A DNA stretch of 64,000 nt from WHSW01 sp963759295. Its GTDB lineage: Bacteria > Actinomycetota > Thermoleophilia > Solirubrobacterales > 70-9. Positions 55,370 through 63,509 of the stretch are shown here, piece by piece. The notes beneath the pieces are model-generated. The model made no database searches. It was not told where the DNA came from and saw only the letters and a list, made by a program, of their open reading frames with translations. Where the stretch lies: contig CAVWYT010000010.1 in assembly GCA_963759295.1 (NCBI GenBank), positions 744,001 through 808,000 of the forward strand, written 5' to 3'. The translations under genes and the position numbers were made by a program. The first letter of the stretch is position 1. Every line of letters begins with the position of its first letter.

Positions 55370-55382
55370 ACCCCCCGGGGGT
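55370..55382. promoter_or_regulatory. CsoR-type copper operator candidate
   Basis: ACCCCC-C-GGGGGT, inside TATACCCCCCGGGGGTT, lies 40-52 bases upstream of the copper ATPase start. Such C-run/G-run palindromes flanked by TA are the known CsoR/RcnR-family operators. No csoR gene is in this window. Confidence 0.75.
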
Positions 55383-55421
55383 TCGCTACGCTGGTCTCGT
55401 AGACCCTCGTAAGGGAGCGCG

Positions 55422-57767
55422 ATGCCAGCAACCACCAAGCGTGCGCCGGGGGAGCGGCTCGACCTCTCGATCGAGGGGATGCACTGCGCGTCCTGTGTCT
55501 CGCGCATAGAGCAGGAGCTCGCTCGAGTCGATGGCGTCGAGCAGGCGAGCGTCAACCTGGCGACCAGCCGGGCGACGGTCCTCGGTGCCTCCCTCGACGG
55601 CGAGGCCCTCACCGAAGCGGTCGAGCGCGCCGGCTACTCGGTCTCGACGCCGAGTGATCGCGGATACGAGGCGCGCCTCCCGGCCGCTGCGCCCCGGCTC
55701 GCGGAGCCGAGCGAGGGCGAGCAGCGAGCTCGCGCCGAGCTGCTGCGGCTACGCCGGCGCTTCGCCTTCGCCGCCGTCGTCGGGGTCATGCTGCTGGCGA
55801 TCACCTTCGTCTGGTCGCCGGTCGGCGATCGGGCGACGATGTGGCTTGCCTTGGTCATGGCGACGCCGGTCCAGCTCTGGGCGGGGTGGCCGTTCTACGC
55901 CGGCGCCTGGAACGTCGGCCGTCACGGATCGGCCGACATGAACACGCTGATCGCGCTCGGCACGAGCGCGGCCTACCTCTACAGCCTGGCGGCGACCGTC
56001 GCGCCGTCGCTGTTCGCGGACCCGGGCGAGCTTCCCGATGTCTACTTCGACACCGCGGCGGTGATCATCGCCCTGATCCTGCTCGGCCGCTTGCTCGAGG
56101 CCCGCGCGAGGGCGGGAACGACGGCTGCCGTCAAGAAGCTGATCGGCCTGCAGGCGCGGACGGCCCGTGTCGTGCGCCAGGGCGGGGAGGTCGAGGTTCC
56201 GGTGGAGGACGTGGTTCCCGGCGACGAGGTCATCGTCCGACCGGGCGAGAAGGTGCCGGTCGATGGCGAGATCCTGGATGGCGCCTCGACCCTCGACGAG
56301 TCGATGCTCACCGGCGAGAGCGTTCCGCTCGACAAGGGTCCGGGGGACGAGGTGATCGGGGCGACGATCAACCGCGCCGGCTCGTTCCGGCTTCGTGCGC
56401 TTCGCGTCGGCAGCGACACGGCCCTGGCTCAGATCGTTCGCCTGGTCGAGGAGGCGCAGGGGTCGAAGGCGCCGATTCAGCGCCTCGCCGATCGCGTCGC
56501 GGCGCACTTCGTCCCGGTCGTGATCGTGATCGCGGCGATCGCGTTCGTCGCCTGGCTGGTCGGGGGATCGAGCTTCACGAGCGCGATGCTCGCCGCCGTC
56601 GCGGTGCTGATCATTGCCTGCCCGTGTGCGCTTGGCCTCGCGACGCCGGCGGCGATCATGGTCGGCACTGGACGCGGAGCGGAGATGGGGGTCCTGGTGC
56701 GGAGCGGCGCCGCGCTCGAGGTCGCCGAGGCGCTGGACACGATCGTGCTCGACAAGACCGGGACGCTCACCCGCGGCGAGCCGCGAGTGACCGACGTCGT
56801 GGCGCTCGCGGAGATCGAGGAGGACGCGTTGCTGGCGCTCGCCGCGGGCGCCGAGTCGCGATCCGAGCACCCGCTGGGAGAGGCGATCGTCGCCGCCGCC
56901 CGCGAGCGCGAGATCGAGATCCCCGAGCCGACGGAGTTCGAGGCCGCGGTCGGCCACGGCGTCGGCGCCAAGCTGGCGGACGCCGCGGTCGCGGTCGGAA
57001 GCGCCCGCCACATGGTGGAGCTCGGAGTCGATGCCACACCGTTGGCCGAGGTCGTGCGGCGACTCGAGCAGGAAGGGAAGACGGCGGTGTACGTCGCGAT
57101 CGACGGCTCAGCCGCCGGCGCGATCGCGATCGCCGACACCCTGAAGCCCGAGGCCCACGAGGCGGTGGCCGAGCTGAAGCGCCTCGGGCTCGAGGTGGCG
57201 ATGGTGACCGGTGACAACCGCCGCACCGCCGAGGCGATCGCCGGCGAGGCCGGGATCGACCGCGTGCTCGCCGACGTGCTGCCCGGGGAGAAAGCGTCGG
57301 AGATCCGTCGCCTGCAGCAGGCCGGTCACCGGGTGGCGATGGTCGGCGACGGCATCAACGACGCCCCCGCGCTCGCGCAGGCCGAGATCGGGATCGCGAT
57401 CGGAACGGGCACCGACATCGCCATGGAGGCGTCGGACATGACCCTGATCTCGGGCGACCTGCGCCAGGTCGGGGCGCCGATCGCGCTCTCACGGCAGACG
57501 ATGCGGACGATCAAGCAGAACCTGGTCGGAGCCTTCGCCTACAACGTCACCCTGATCCCGGTCGCGGCCGGGGTCCTTTACCCGGCATGGGGCATCACAC
57601 TGGATCCCATCCTCGCCGCTGCGGCGATGGCCGCCTCCTCGGTCACCGTGGTGCTCAACGCGCTGCGCCTGCGCGGCTTCGGGCGCCGAGGGCAGGCCGC
57701 ATCAGCGACCGTCAGCTCACTTCGACCGGAGCGAGCGCGCGACGGAGCGCGCTCGAGCCGCCGCTGA
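55422..57767 (+). CDS. copA: Copper-translocating P1B-type ATPase
   Basis: 781 residues from the ATG at 55422 (AAGGGAG upstream). An N-terminal heavy-metal domain (LSIEGMHCASCVSRIEQEL, Cys pair at 23 and 26) is followed by eight transmembrane segments, the actuator TGES (MLTGESVPLDKG), the ion-binding CPCALGLATP near 400, the phosphorylation site DKTGTLTRG near 445, the SEHPLGEAI (HP motif) and GDGINDAPALAQ near 641. Signature Asn and Met-Ser in the last helices (AYNVTLIPVAAGVLYPA, MAASSVTVVLNALRLRGF) mark the Cu(I) group. It exports Cu+ using ATP. Its 3' end overlaps the convergent gene ending at 57712 by 56 bases. Confidence 0.95.
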   Translation: MPATTKRAPGERLDLSIEGMHCASCVSRIEQELARVDGVEQASVNLATSRATVLGASLDGEALTEAVERAGYSVSTPSDRGYEARLPAAAPRLAEPSEGEQRARAELLRLRRRFAFAAVVGVMLLAITFVWSPVGDRATMWLALVMATPVQLWAGWPFYAGAWNVGRHGSADMNTLIALGTSAAYLYSLAATVAPSLFADPGELPDVYFDTAAVIIALILLGRLLEARARAGTTAAVKKLIGLQARTARVVRQGGEVEVPVEDVVPGDEVIVRPGEKVPVDGEILDGASTLDESMLTGESVPLDKGPGDEVIGATINRAGSFRLRALRVGSDTALAQIVRLVEEAQGSKAPIQRLADRVAAHFVPVVIVIAAIAFVAWLVGGSSFTSAMLAAVAVLIIACPCALGLATPAAIMVGTGRGAEMGVLVRSGAALEVAEALDTIVLDKTGTLTRGEPRVTDVVALAEIEEDALLALAAGAESRSEHPLGEAIVAAAREREIEIPEPTEFEAAVGHGVGAKLADAAVAVGSARHMVELGVDATPLAEVVRRLEQEGKTAVYVAIDGSAAGAIAIADTLKPEAHEAVAELKRLGLEVAMVTGDNRRTAEAIAGEAGIDRVLADVLPGEKASEIRRLQQAGHRVAMVGDGINDAPALAQAEIGIAIGTGTDIAMEASDMTLISGDLRQVGAPIALSRQTMRTIKQNLVGAFAYNVTLIPVAAGVLYPAWGITLDPILAAAAMAASSVTVVLNALRLRGFGRRGQAASATVSSLRPERARDGARSSRR

Positions 57768-58332
57768 GCACGGGCTCCCCATGGGAGACCAGCACCGCCT
57801 CGACGGGCAGGTCCGCGACCGCCGCCGAGACGATTTCGCGTAGCTGGAGAAGCCCGATCCCGGTGCTCAGGTAGCGCAGCCAGGACTCCGGACAGAGGCG
57901 CAGCCGACCACCGTCGGCGCCGAGGATGCGATCGCCGCAGACGAGTGCGCGCGGGCGCTCGAGCCAGATCATCGTCTCGCCGGCCCGCCGCAGCGCCACC
58001 GCCTCGACCCCGGCGGGGAGCGCATCCCGGCGGCGCGACGTCTCGGCGCCATAGCGTTCGACCACGAGGTCGCGGCTGCGCCGATGCCACTTGATCGTCG
58101 TCAGCACCGACACCGAGCGCTCGGACGCGAGCCCGTCGAGCCACTCGAGAAGCTGTGGCCGGTCAGCCGGCAGCAGCGGGTCGATCAGCACCAGCGCGTC
58201 GCCGGTCACATGGGCGATCGAGCCCACTTCCGGCTCCCAGTCGGCCGGGCTTCCGGGTGTGGCCGCGGGTCGCCACTCGGGGTGCCGCGCGGTCCAGCGC
58301 CAGACGCTTGGAAGGATCTCGCGAGGCCGCAC
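57712..58332 (-). CDS. Divergent MBL-fold hydrolase-like protein
   Basis: 206 residues. The layout resembles a metallo-beta-lactamase fold: EVGSIAHVTGDALVLIDPLLP (first strands), the loop VLTTIKWHRRSRDLVVERYGAE where HxHxDH would be, ALVCGDRILGADGGRLRLCPE, and VEAVLVSHGEPVL near the end. The metal motif is replaced by TIKWHRRSRD, so canonical zinc binding is unlikely. Function unknown. It converges on copA with overlapping 3' ends, and the bicupin gene lies just upstream on the same strand (16 bases between). Confidence 0.7.
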   Translation of the reverse strand: MRPREILPSVWRWTARHPEWRPAATPGSPADWEPEVGSIAHVTGDALVLIDPLLPADRPQLLEWLDGLASERSVSVLTTIKWHRRSRDLVVERYGAETSRRRDALPAGVEAVALRRAGETMIWLERPRALVCGDRILGADGGRLRLCPESWLRYLSTGIGLLQLREIVSAAVADLPVEAVLVSHGEPVLSGGSSALRRALAPVEVS

Positions 58333-58347
58333 CGGCCGCGAGCGTCC

Positions 58348-59199
58348 CTACGGCTCGACGGCCTGCTGATCGAATCCCGCAGCCGCGGTCCGCACGTCGT
58401 CGTCTCCCGCTCGGTGGTATGCGCGCAGAGAGGCGCCGAAGCCGCAGCTCGGCGTATGAAGATCGAGGAAGTCGACCGGGTCGTCACCGGGGAACGCGAA
58501 TGTGTGCGGCACCCCCGGCGGCACCTGCACCCATGATCCGGTCTTCGCTCGGAGCTCGCGGTCGCCGACCGTGAACGCGATCTCGCCCGCGAGCACGTAG
58601 AACGACTCGACGTGGTGGCGGTGGAGATGAGGCGGCGGCGGCGGGCCGCCGGGATCGCTCGACGTCCGCGAGATGCCGACCGCCTCGACATCGGCCAGCA
58701 GGGTGACGCGCAGGCCCGGGCGATCGGCCACCGGCTCGCCGCAGCCAATCACGGCCTCGGTCGGTGGGCGCCCGCCGTCGAGCGGCGGTGGATGCTGGTC
58801 GTAGGAGAGCGGGCGGCCGTCGCGCAGGGCGCGCATGAAGTTGGCGAAGCCTCGGCCGGGAGCGTGGAGGTTGAGGTAGCGGACGTCGCCGTCGCCCGCG
58901 TTCCGGAAGCCGTGTACGACCAGGGGCGGGACGCGGACGAGCGTTCCCGCCGGGACGGCGACCGGCCGGTCGTGCGGACCGAGCCTCACGGTCAGCTCGC
59001 CGTCCAGGACGTAGAAAAGATCCGTGTGATGGTGGTGGACGTGCAAATCCGCGCCCTCGCGATGCGGTCCAAATCGCGACCAGGTCGCGTGCAGGGAATC
59101 GTGGTCGGAGAGGATCTCGACCCGTCGGTCGACGGAGTCGCCGACGATCTCGCCCGCTCCGGGCGCCACGAGGATCGGCTCAAGAAGGTCGAACACCAC
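58348..59199 (-). CDS. Two-domain cupin (bicupin)
   Basis: 283 residues. Cupin domain 1 has HVHHHHTDLFYVLDGELTVRLG (metal His residues and Glu-like position) and VPAGTLVRVPPLVVHGFRN. Domain 2 has PHLHRHHVESFYVLAGEIAFTVG and VPPGVPHTFAFPGDDPVDFLDLHTPSCGF. Both jelly rolls keep the HxH...H ligands, so each could hold a metal. Substrate unknown; dioxygenase, isomerase and storage-like roles all occur in the superfamily. Sixteen bases separate it from the MBL-like gene downstream, suggesting an operon. Confidence 0.83.
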   Translation of the reverse strand: MVFDLLEPILVAPGAGEIVGDSVDRRVEILSDHDSLHATWSRFGPHREGADLHVHHHHTDLFYVLDGELTVRLGPHDRPVAVPAGTLVRVPPLVVHGFRNAGDGDVRYLNLHAPGRGFANFMRALRDGRPLSYDQHPPPLDGGRPPTEAVIGCGEPVADRPGLRVTLLADVEAVGISRTSSDPGGPPPPPHLHRHHVESFYVLAGEIAFTVGDRELRAKTGSWVQVPPGVPHTFAFPGDDPVDFLDLHTPSCGFGASLRAYHRAGDDDVRTAAAGFDQQAVEP

Positions 59200-59257
59200 T
59201 GCAACGGAGCCTAGTGCGAGCCGCGACGGCGCGACCGCGGGAGGGTGGGGTGAGCCG

Positions 59258-59701
59258 TCAGGCGAGGAGCCGCTCGAGCTTGTCGAAGCTGTCCGTCCAC
59301 CCGCCGCGGTGCAGCGCGAGCCGCGCCTCGGTCTTGAACGGGCCCTGCGTCAGGGCGACCTCGGTCGAGTCGCCAAGATCGCGGAATGAGAGGTCGACCA
59401 GCGTCTCGGCGTCGTCGGGATCGGGGTCCTCCCAGACGAAGGTGTAGGCGAGGCGGGTCGGCGGATCCACCTCGCGAAACTCGCCGATCAGATAGAAGGC
59501 ATCGCCCTCCGGCGGCTGCATCTCGATTCGATAGCCGGCGCCCACGCGAGGCTCGAACTCCAGGCTGGGAACGGTGAAGCCGGCCGGGCCCCACCATTTC
59601 GCGAGCTCGTCCGCCCGGTTGAAGGCCGCGGACACGACCGGTAAAGGCGCCGGCAGGGCGCGCTTGATCTCGAGCATGAGCTCGTCCGACGGCAGCGCCA
59701 T
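59258..59701 (-). CDS. SRPBCC/AHSA1 family protein
   Basis: 147 residues: LMLEIKRALPAPLPVVSAAFNRADELAKWWGPAGFTVPSLEFEPRVGAGYRIEM is continuous, followed by LIGEFREVDPPTRLAYTFVWEDPDPD, TLVDLSFRDLGDSTEVALTQGPF, and the terminal GGWTDSFDKLERLL. It follows the other AHSA1 gene by nine bases, and both follow an ArsR gene: an ArsR-AHSA1-AHSA1 operon. Such ArsR/AHSA1 pairs are frequent in actinobacteria; ligand unknown. Confidence 0.88.
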   Translation of the reverse strand: MALPSDELMLEIKRALPAPLPVVSAAFNRADELAKWWGPAGFTVPSLEFEPRVGAGYRIEMQPPEGDAFYLIGEFREVDPPTRLAYTFVWEDPDPDDAETLVDLSFRDLGDSTEVALTQGPFKTEARLALHRGGWTDSFDKLERLLA

Positions 59702-59710
59702 TCGCCGATC

Positions 59711-60181
59711 CTATCCCGTGGCGGCGAGGCGCTGCTCGATCCGGTCGAAGAAGCCCGACCACCCCCGGCCGGCGCGCTCGTACTGCTCGGCCGACATCGC
59801 GCCACGCTGCTCGAACAGCATCTCGGTCCTGCCGTCGCCGAGGTCGTTGAGGACGACGATCACGAGCTCGCGGGCCTCCGCGTCGGGTTGGTCGGTGACC
59901 GTGAACACGAGGCGCGCCGGCTCGACGACCTCGAGGTACTCGCCGGTCCAGTGAGTCTCGGTGGGCCCTGGGCCGAAGACCATCTTCAACCTCCAGGTCC
60001 CGCCTTGGCGGACGTCCATCGCGACGCTCGACACCGGCACCTCTCCGTCGACGCCCCCGAACCAATCCGCGAAGCGCTCGGGCTCGGTCCATTCCCTCCA
60101 GACGCGCTCCCGGGGCGCCTCGAAGGTGCGGTTGATCCGGATTCCGGGCGGACTCCCGGTGTCGGCATCGGGCTCAGACAT
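59711..60181 (-). CDS. SRPBCC/AHSA1 family protein
   Basis: 156 residues from the ATG at 60181, which lies eight bases inside the ArsR gene. Core: IRINRTFEAPRERVWREWTEPERFADWFGG, MDVRQGGTWRLKMVFGPG, YLEVVEPARLVFTVTDQPDAE, VIVVLNDLGDGRTEMLFEQRG, and the helix YERAGRGWSGFFDRIEQRL. Typical of the AHSA1 group. Part of the ArsR-AHSA1-AHSA1 operon; function unknown. Confidence 0.88.
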   Translation of the reverse strand: MSEPDADTGSPPGIRINRTFEAPRERVWREWTEPERFADWFGGVDGEVPVSSVAMDVRQGGTWRLKMVFGPGPTETHWTGEYLEVVEPARLVFTVTDQPDAEARELVIVVLNDLGDGRTEMLFEQRGAMSAEQYERAGRGWSGFFDRIEQRLAATG

Positions 60182-60512
60182 CCGCGGATCCCTGCTCCGG
60201 CGCCTGCATTCTCGTCTCGAGTCGGTCGAAGCTCTCGCCCCAGAAGCGCCGGTACTTGCCGAGCCAGTCGATTGCCTCCTTGAGCGGGGCCGGCTCGAGC
60301 CGGGAGGGCCGAAGCTGCGCAGTGCGTCCACGAGTGATCAGGCCGGCCTGCTCGAGCACCTTGAGGTGCTTGCTGACCGCCTGGACGCTGATCGAAAACG
60401 GGGCGGCGAGCTCGTTCACCGGCGCCTCGCCCTCCGCCAGGCGCCCGAGGATCGCCCGCCGCGTGGGGTCGGCGAGGGCCGCGAAGGTCCGGGTGAGCTC
60501 ATCGACCGGCAT
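60174..60512 (-). CDS. ArsR family transcriptional regulator
   Basis: 112 residues: LTRTFAALADPTRRAILGRLAEGEAPVNELAAPFSISVQAVSKHLKVLEQAGLITRGRTAQLRPSRLEPAPL is continuous. The C-terminal IDWLGKYRRFWGESFDRLETRM is the form seen in ArsR regulators paired with AHSA1 genes. No Cys ligands, so it is not a metal sensor. It heads the operon with two AHSA1 genes and is divergent from the RibD-like gene; 110 bases between hold an AT-rich segment with a repeated GTTGAA (60531 and 60547). Confidence 0.9.
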   Translation of the reverse strand: MPVDELTRTFAALADPTRRAILGRLAEGEAPVNELAAPFSISVQAVSKHLKVLEQAGLITRGRTAQLRPSRLEPAPLKEAIDWLGKYRRFWGESFDRLETRMQAPEQGSADV

Positions 60513-60622
60513 CTCTTATCCATCCGTCGCGTTGAACAACAATCTGGTTGAATAGGATAGCGACGGAGGTCGACGACCGCGACACGGATCGAGCGACCGG
60601 GCAAGCGATGACTGGAGGAGCG

Positions 60623-61198
60623 ATGGGCAGAATCGTGGTCACGGAGTTCGTCTCGCTGGACGGCGTCATGGAGGACCCGGGCGGCGCCGAGGATTACGAG
60701 CACGGGGGCTGGAGCTTCGAGTTCGAACGCGGCGAGGAGGGCGACAAATTCAAGCTCGAGGAGGCGATCGACGCCGAAGCCCTGCTGCTCGGGCGGGTCA
60801 CCTACGAGGGCTTCGCCGACGCATGGCCGTCCAGGGAAGGTGAGTTCGCCGACAAGTTCAACAGCATGCCGAAGTACGTGGTGTCCTCGACGCTGAGCGA
60901 TCCGGAGTGGACCAACTCGACGGTGCTCGACGCGGATCCCGTCGCCGGGATCGCAAAGCTGCGGGAGGACGTCGACGGCGACATCGTCGTTCACGGCAGC
61001 GCCCAGCTCGCGCAGACCCTGATCGAGCACGACCTCGTCGACGAGCTGCGGTTGATGGTCTTCCCGATCGTGCTCGGGAGCGGCAAGCGCCTGTTCGGCG
61101 AGACGAGCGACAAGAAGCGCATGCGCCTGGCGGATTCGAAGACGGTGGGCGACGGGGTCTCGATCCAGATCTACCAGCCTGCCGCCGCCTCAGGCTGA
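60623..61198 (+). CDS. RibD C-terminal domain / dihydrofolate reductase-like protein
   Basis: 191 residues from the ATG at 60623, preceded by GGAGGAG (an earlier ATG at 60608 has none). Landmarks: GRIVVTEFVSLDGVMEDPGG, EAIDAEALLLGRVTYEGFADAWPSREGEFADKFNSMPKYVVSSTL (continuous), and DIVVHGSAQLAQTLIEHDLVDELRLMVFPIVLGSGKRLFGE. These are diagnostic of the YfeP/YyaP group of RibD-C proteins that bind NADPH. Substrate unknown; not the housekeeping folate enzyme. Confidence 0.9.
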   Translation: MGRIVVTEFVSLDGVMEDPGGAEDYEHGGWSFEFERGEEGDKFKLEEAIDAEALLLGRVTYEGFADAWPSREGEFADKFNSMPKYVVSSTLSDPEWTNSTVLDADPVAGIAKLREDVDGDIVVHGSAQLAQTLIEHDLVDELRLMVFPIVLGSGKRLFGETSDKKRMRLADSKTVGDGVSIQIYQPAAASG

Positions 61199-61576
61199 CT
61201 AGCCCTCCTGCAGGACGGAGAGCACGTTGCCGGCCGGGTCCTTGAACCAGGCGATCAGCGGACCGGCGCCGCGGAAGATGCCCCGCTCGTCGGCCTCGAT
61301 CTCGCTGCCCTCGTAGCGCTCGAACCGCACTCCCCGCGCCGCGAGCGCGTCCACCGCGGCCTCGATGTCGGAGACCGGGAAGTTGAGGATCGTGAACGAG
61401 GCCGGCTCGTGGTCGGGCTTCGGGTAGACGAGGATGTCCCGGTCGCCGGCGACGTGGAGCGTCAAGAAGCCATCCTCCTCCGAGACCCGCAGTCCCAGAG
61501 TCTCGCCGTAGAACTCCTTCGCCCTCGACAGGTCGTCGACCGAGAAGCCGCTGAACGCCTTCGTGTCCTCGAACAT
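61199..61576 (-). CDS. VOC (glyoxalase/bleomycin-resistance) family protein
   Basis: 125 residues from the ATG at 61576, after GAGGAGGCGAAG. VOC pattern: FSGFSVDDLSRAKEFYGETLGLRVSEEDGFLTLHVAGDRDILVYPKPDHEPASFTILNFPVSDIEAAVDALAARGVRFERYEG is continuous, and the final GAGPLIAWFKDPAGNVLSVLQ ends it. Putative metal ligands of VOC enzymes (His/Glu) are incomplete: the N-terminal position is Ser/Phe-rich. Convergent with the RibD-like gene; the stops are adjacent. Substrate unknown. Confidence 0.85.
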   Translation of the reverse strand: MFEDTKAFSGFSVDDLSRAKEFYGETLGLRVSEEDGFLTLHVAGDRDILVYPKPDHEPASFTILNFPVSDIEAAVDALAARGVRFERYEGSEIEADERGIFRGAGPLIAWFKDPAGNVLSVLQEG

Positions 61577-61692
61577 CGCCTTCGCCTCCTCTTCGTCGCG
61601 CGCGAGCGCGCCTCGCATGCGGGTTTCAGGTCTGCAGACCGGATCGACCCGGCAAACTCATCGCCGAAGCAAACTCATCGCCGAAAGCAACC

Positions 61693-63007
61693 TCACGCGA
61701 GGTCCGGCTGGGCGACCGGGACCTCCGCCTCGATCCCGGACTCGGATGAGACGAGGATCGCCCCCTCGCCGGTGACGTACGCCTCCTCGCCGTGCTGGAT
61801 CACGTCCATCCCGAGCGCCTCCTCGTGCTCGGTGGCGCGCAGCGGCATCACCGCGCCGATCACCCGCAGAGAGCACGTATGTCGCGCCAAAGGCATACGC
61901 GGGCGCCGAAACCGCCGCCAGCGCCTGGTCTCCGAGCTGGCTCAGGTCCCCGAACGCCCAGCCGTCGGAGATCCCGTTCCAGGACAGCTGGGCGAAGAAG
62001 CCGATGAACAGGATGCCGGTGAACCCGGCGACGCCGTGCGCGGCGAGCACGTCGAGCGTCTCGTCCACCCGAGTCCGGGTCCGGTAGGCGATCAGCGCGT
62101 AGCACGGCACCGCGACCAGCGCCCCGAGCAGCATCGCGAACCCGGGGCTGACGAACCCGCCGGCCGGCGTGATCCCGACGCAACCGACGACGATCGCCGT
62201 CGCCGCCCCGACCGCCGTCACGCGGCGGCCGCGCAGGGTGTCGAGCAAGAACCAGACGAGCAGCGTGCAGGCGGGCGTGAGGAGCGTGTTGGTGAACGCG
62301 AGCACCGAGTTCTGCCCGGTGTTGAAGCCACTGCCCCCGTTGAAGCCGAACCAGCCGAACCACAGCAGGCCCGCGCCGAGGAGCACGTAGACGGTGTTGT
62401 GAGGGAGCAGCGCCTGGCGTCCGTAGTCCTTCCGGGCCCCGACCACCAGGGCCGCGGCGAGCGCCGAGAAGCCGGAACCCATCTCGACCGGCACGCCGCC
62501 GGCGAAGTCGAGCGTGCCGCCGTCGAGCAGCCAGCCTGGCCCGAACGCCCAGTGCGCCAGCACCGCGTAGACGAGCACCGACCAGAGCGCGGCGAAGACG
62601 AGGAAGGCGCCGAAGCGCATCCGCTCGACGACCGCGCCGGAGACCAGCGCCGTGGTGATGATGCAGAAGGTCGCCTGGAAGGCGAAGAAGAGCAGGTGCG
62701 GGATCGTCGATCCCTCGCGCGGCGCGTAGGTGACGTCGTTGAGGAAGGCGTGGTCGAGGCCGCCGATGAAGCCATTGCCCTCCGAGAACGCGAGCGAGTA
62801 GCCGAGCGCCGCCCAGGTGACGAGCGCGACCGCGATCGCGGCGACGCACATCATGAACGTGTTGAGCGTGTTCTTCGAGCGCACCAGCCCGGCGTAGAAG
62901 AGCCCCAGCGCCGGGGTCATCATCAGGACGAGCGCCGTGGCCACCAGCATCCAGGCGGTGTCACCCGCGTTCACCGCCGCGGCCGAGACCAGGCTGGGGG
63001 CGTCCAT
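61693..63007 (-). CDS. amt: Ammonium transporter, one frameshift
   Basis: Begins at the ATG at 63007 (DTAWMLVATALVLMMTPALG) with eleven transmembrane segments. One extra base near 61869-61873 must be skipped before LRVIGAVMPLRATEHEEALG, after which the conserved C-terminal tail (MDVIQHGEEAY, used for PII control) ends at 61693. Channel features: LDFAGGVPVEMGSGFSALAAAL, WFGWFGFNGGSGF, and VLAAHGVAGFTG with the second pore His. The first pore His is Glu here (VPVEMG in place of VVHIN). It starts inside the stop of the PII gene (ATGA). Confidence 0.9.
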
Positions 63008-63360
63008 CAGGCCCCGACCGGGGTGACCGCGCCGTGGTCGGTCTCGCCGGTGCGGATCCGCACCGCGCGCTCCAGCGGGATGACGAAGATCTTGCCGTCG
63101 CCGACCTCGCCGGTGCGCGCGCCGTCGCAGAGCGCCTCGATCGTCGGCTGTACGAAGTCGTCCGAGACCGCGATCTCGAACCTGACCTTCTCGGAGAGGC
63201 CCATCTTCACGGTCGTGCCGCGGTAGGTCTCGACCCGGTCGAGCTCACCGCCATGGCCCTGGACGCGGCTCATCGACAGCCCGCGCACCTCGGCGCGGTA
63301 GAGAGCCTCGAGCACCTCGTTCGCCTTCTCCGGACGGACGATGCCGATCACGAGCTTCAC
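63007..63360 (-). CDS. glnB: Nitrogen regulatory protein P-II
   Basis: 117 residues from a GTG at 63360, after GGAGGAGGATC. It fits the family: VKLVIGIVRPEKANEVLEALYRAEVRGLSMSRVQG, the T-loop region with VETYRGTTVKMGLSEKV, and TGEVGDGKIFVIPLERAVRIRTGETDHGAV (Walker-like B-loop and C-loop). The Tyr51 that is uridylylated in E. coli GlnB is Val here, so that modification is not possible at this site. It lies upstream of amt with overlapping start and stop, and would bind to and block the transporter. Confidence 0.92.
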   Translation of the reverse strand: MKLVIGIVRPEKANEVLEALYRAEVRGLSMSRVQGHGGELDRVETYRGTTVKMGLSEKVRFEIAVSDDFVQPTIEALCDGARTGEVGDGKIFVIPLERAVRIRTGETDHGAVTPVGA

Positions 63361-63509
63361 CGATCCTCCTCCTTCGCGACCCGCGGGTGGCGACCGTCGC
63401 CGGCGCCCGGCGGGCGTTTCGTGCTTCCTCCTGTCGAGCGCGCGCGAGCCTAACACCGCGACCGACGGCACCTTCGCAACTCGCCGGCCGCGGGTGGGTT
63501 GGGGGCCGG

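Noticed and set aside
60531..60553. Inverted-repeat operator between the ArsR and RibD-like genes
   Set aside because: The two GTTGAA units are direct, not inverted, repeats, and no palindrome of useful length was found.
61409..63226. A 605-codon plus-strand frame
   Set aside because: Antisense of the amt and PII genes, Glu/Arg-rich without domains.
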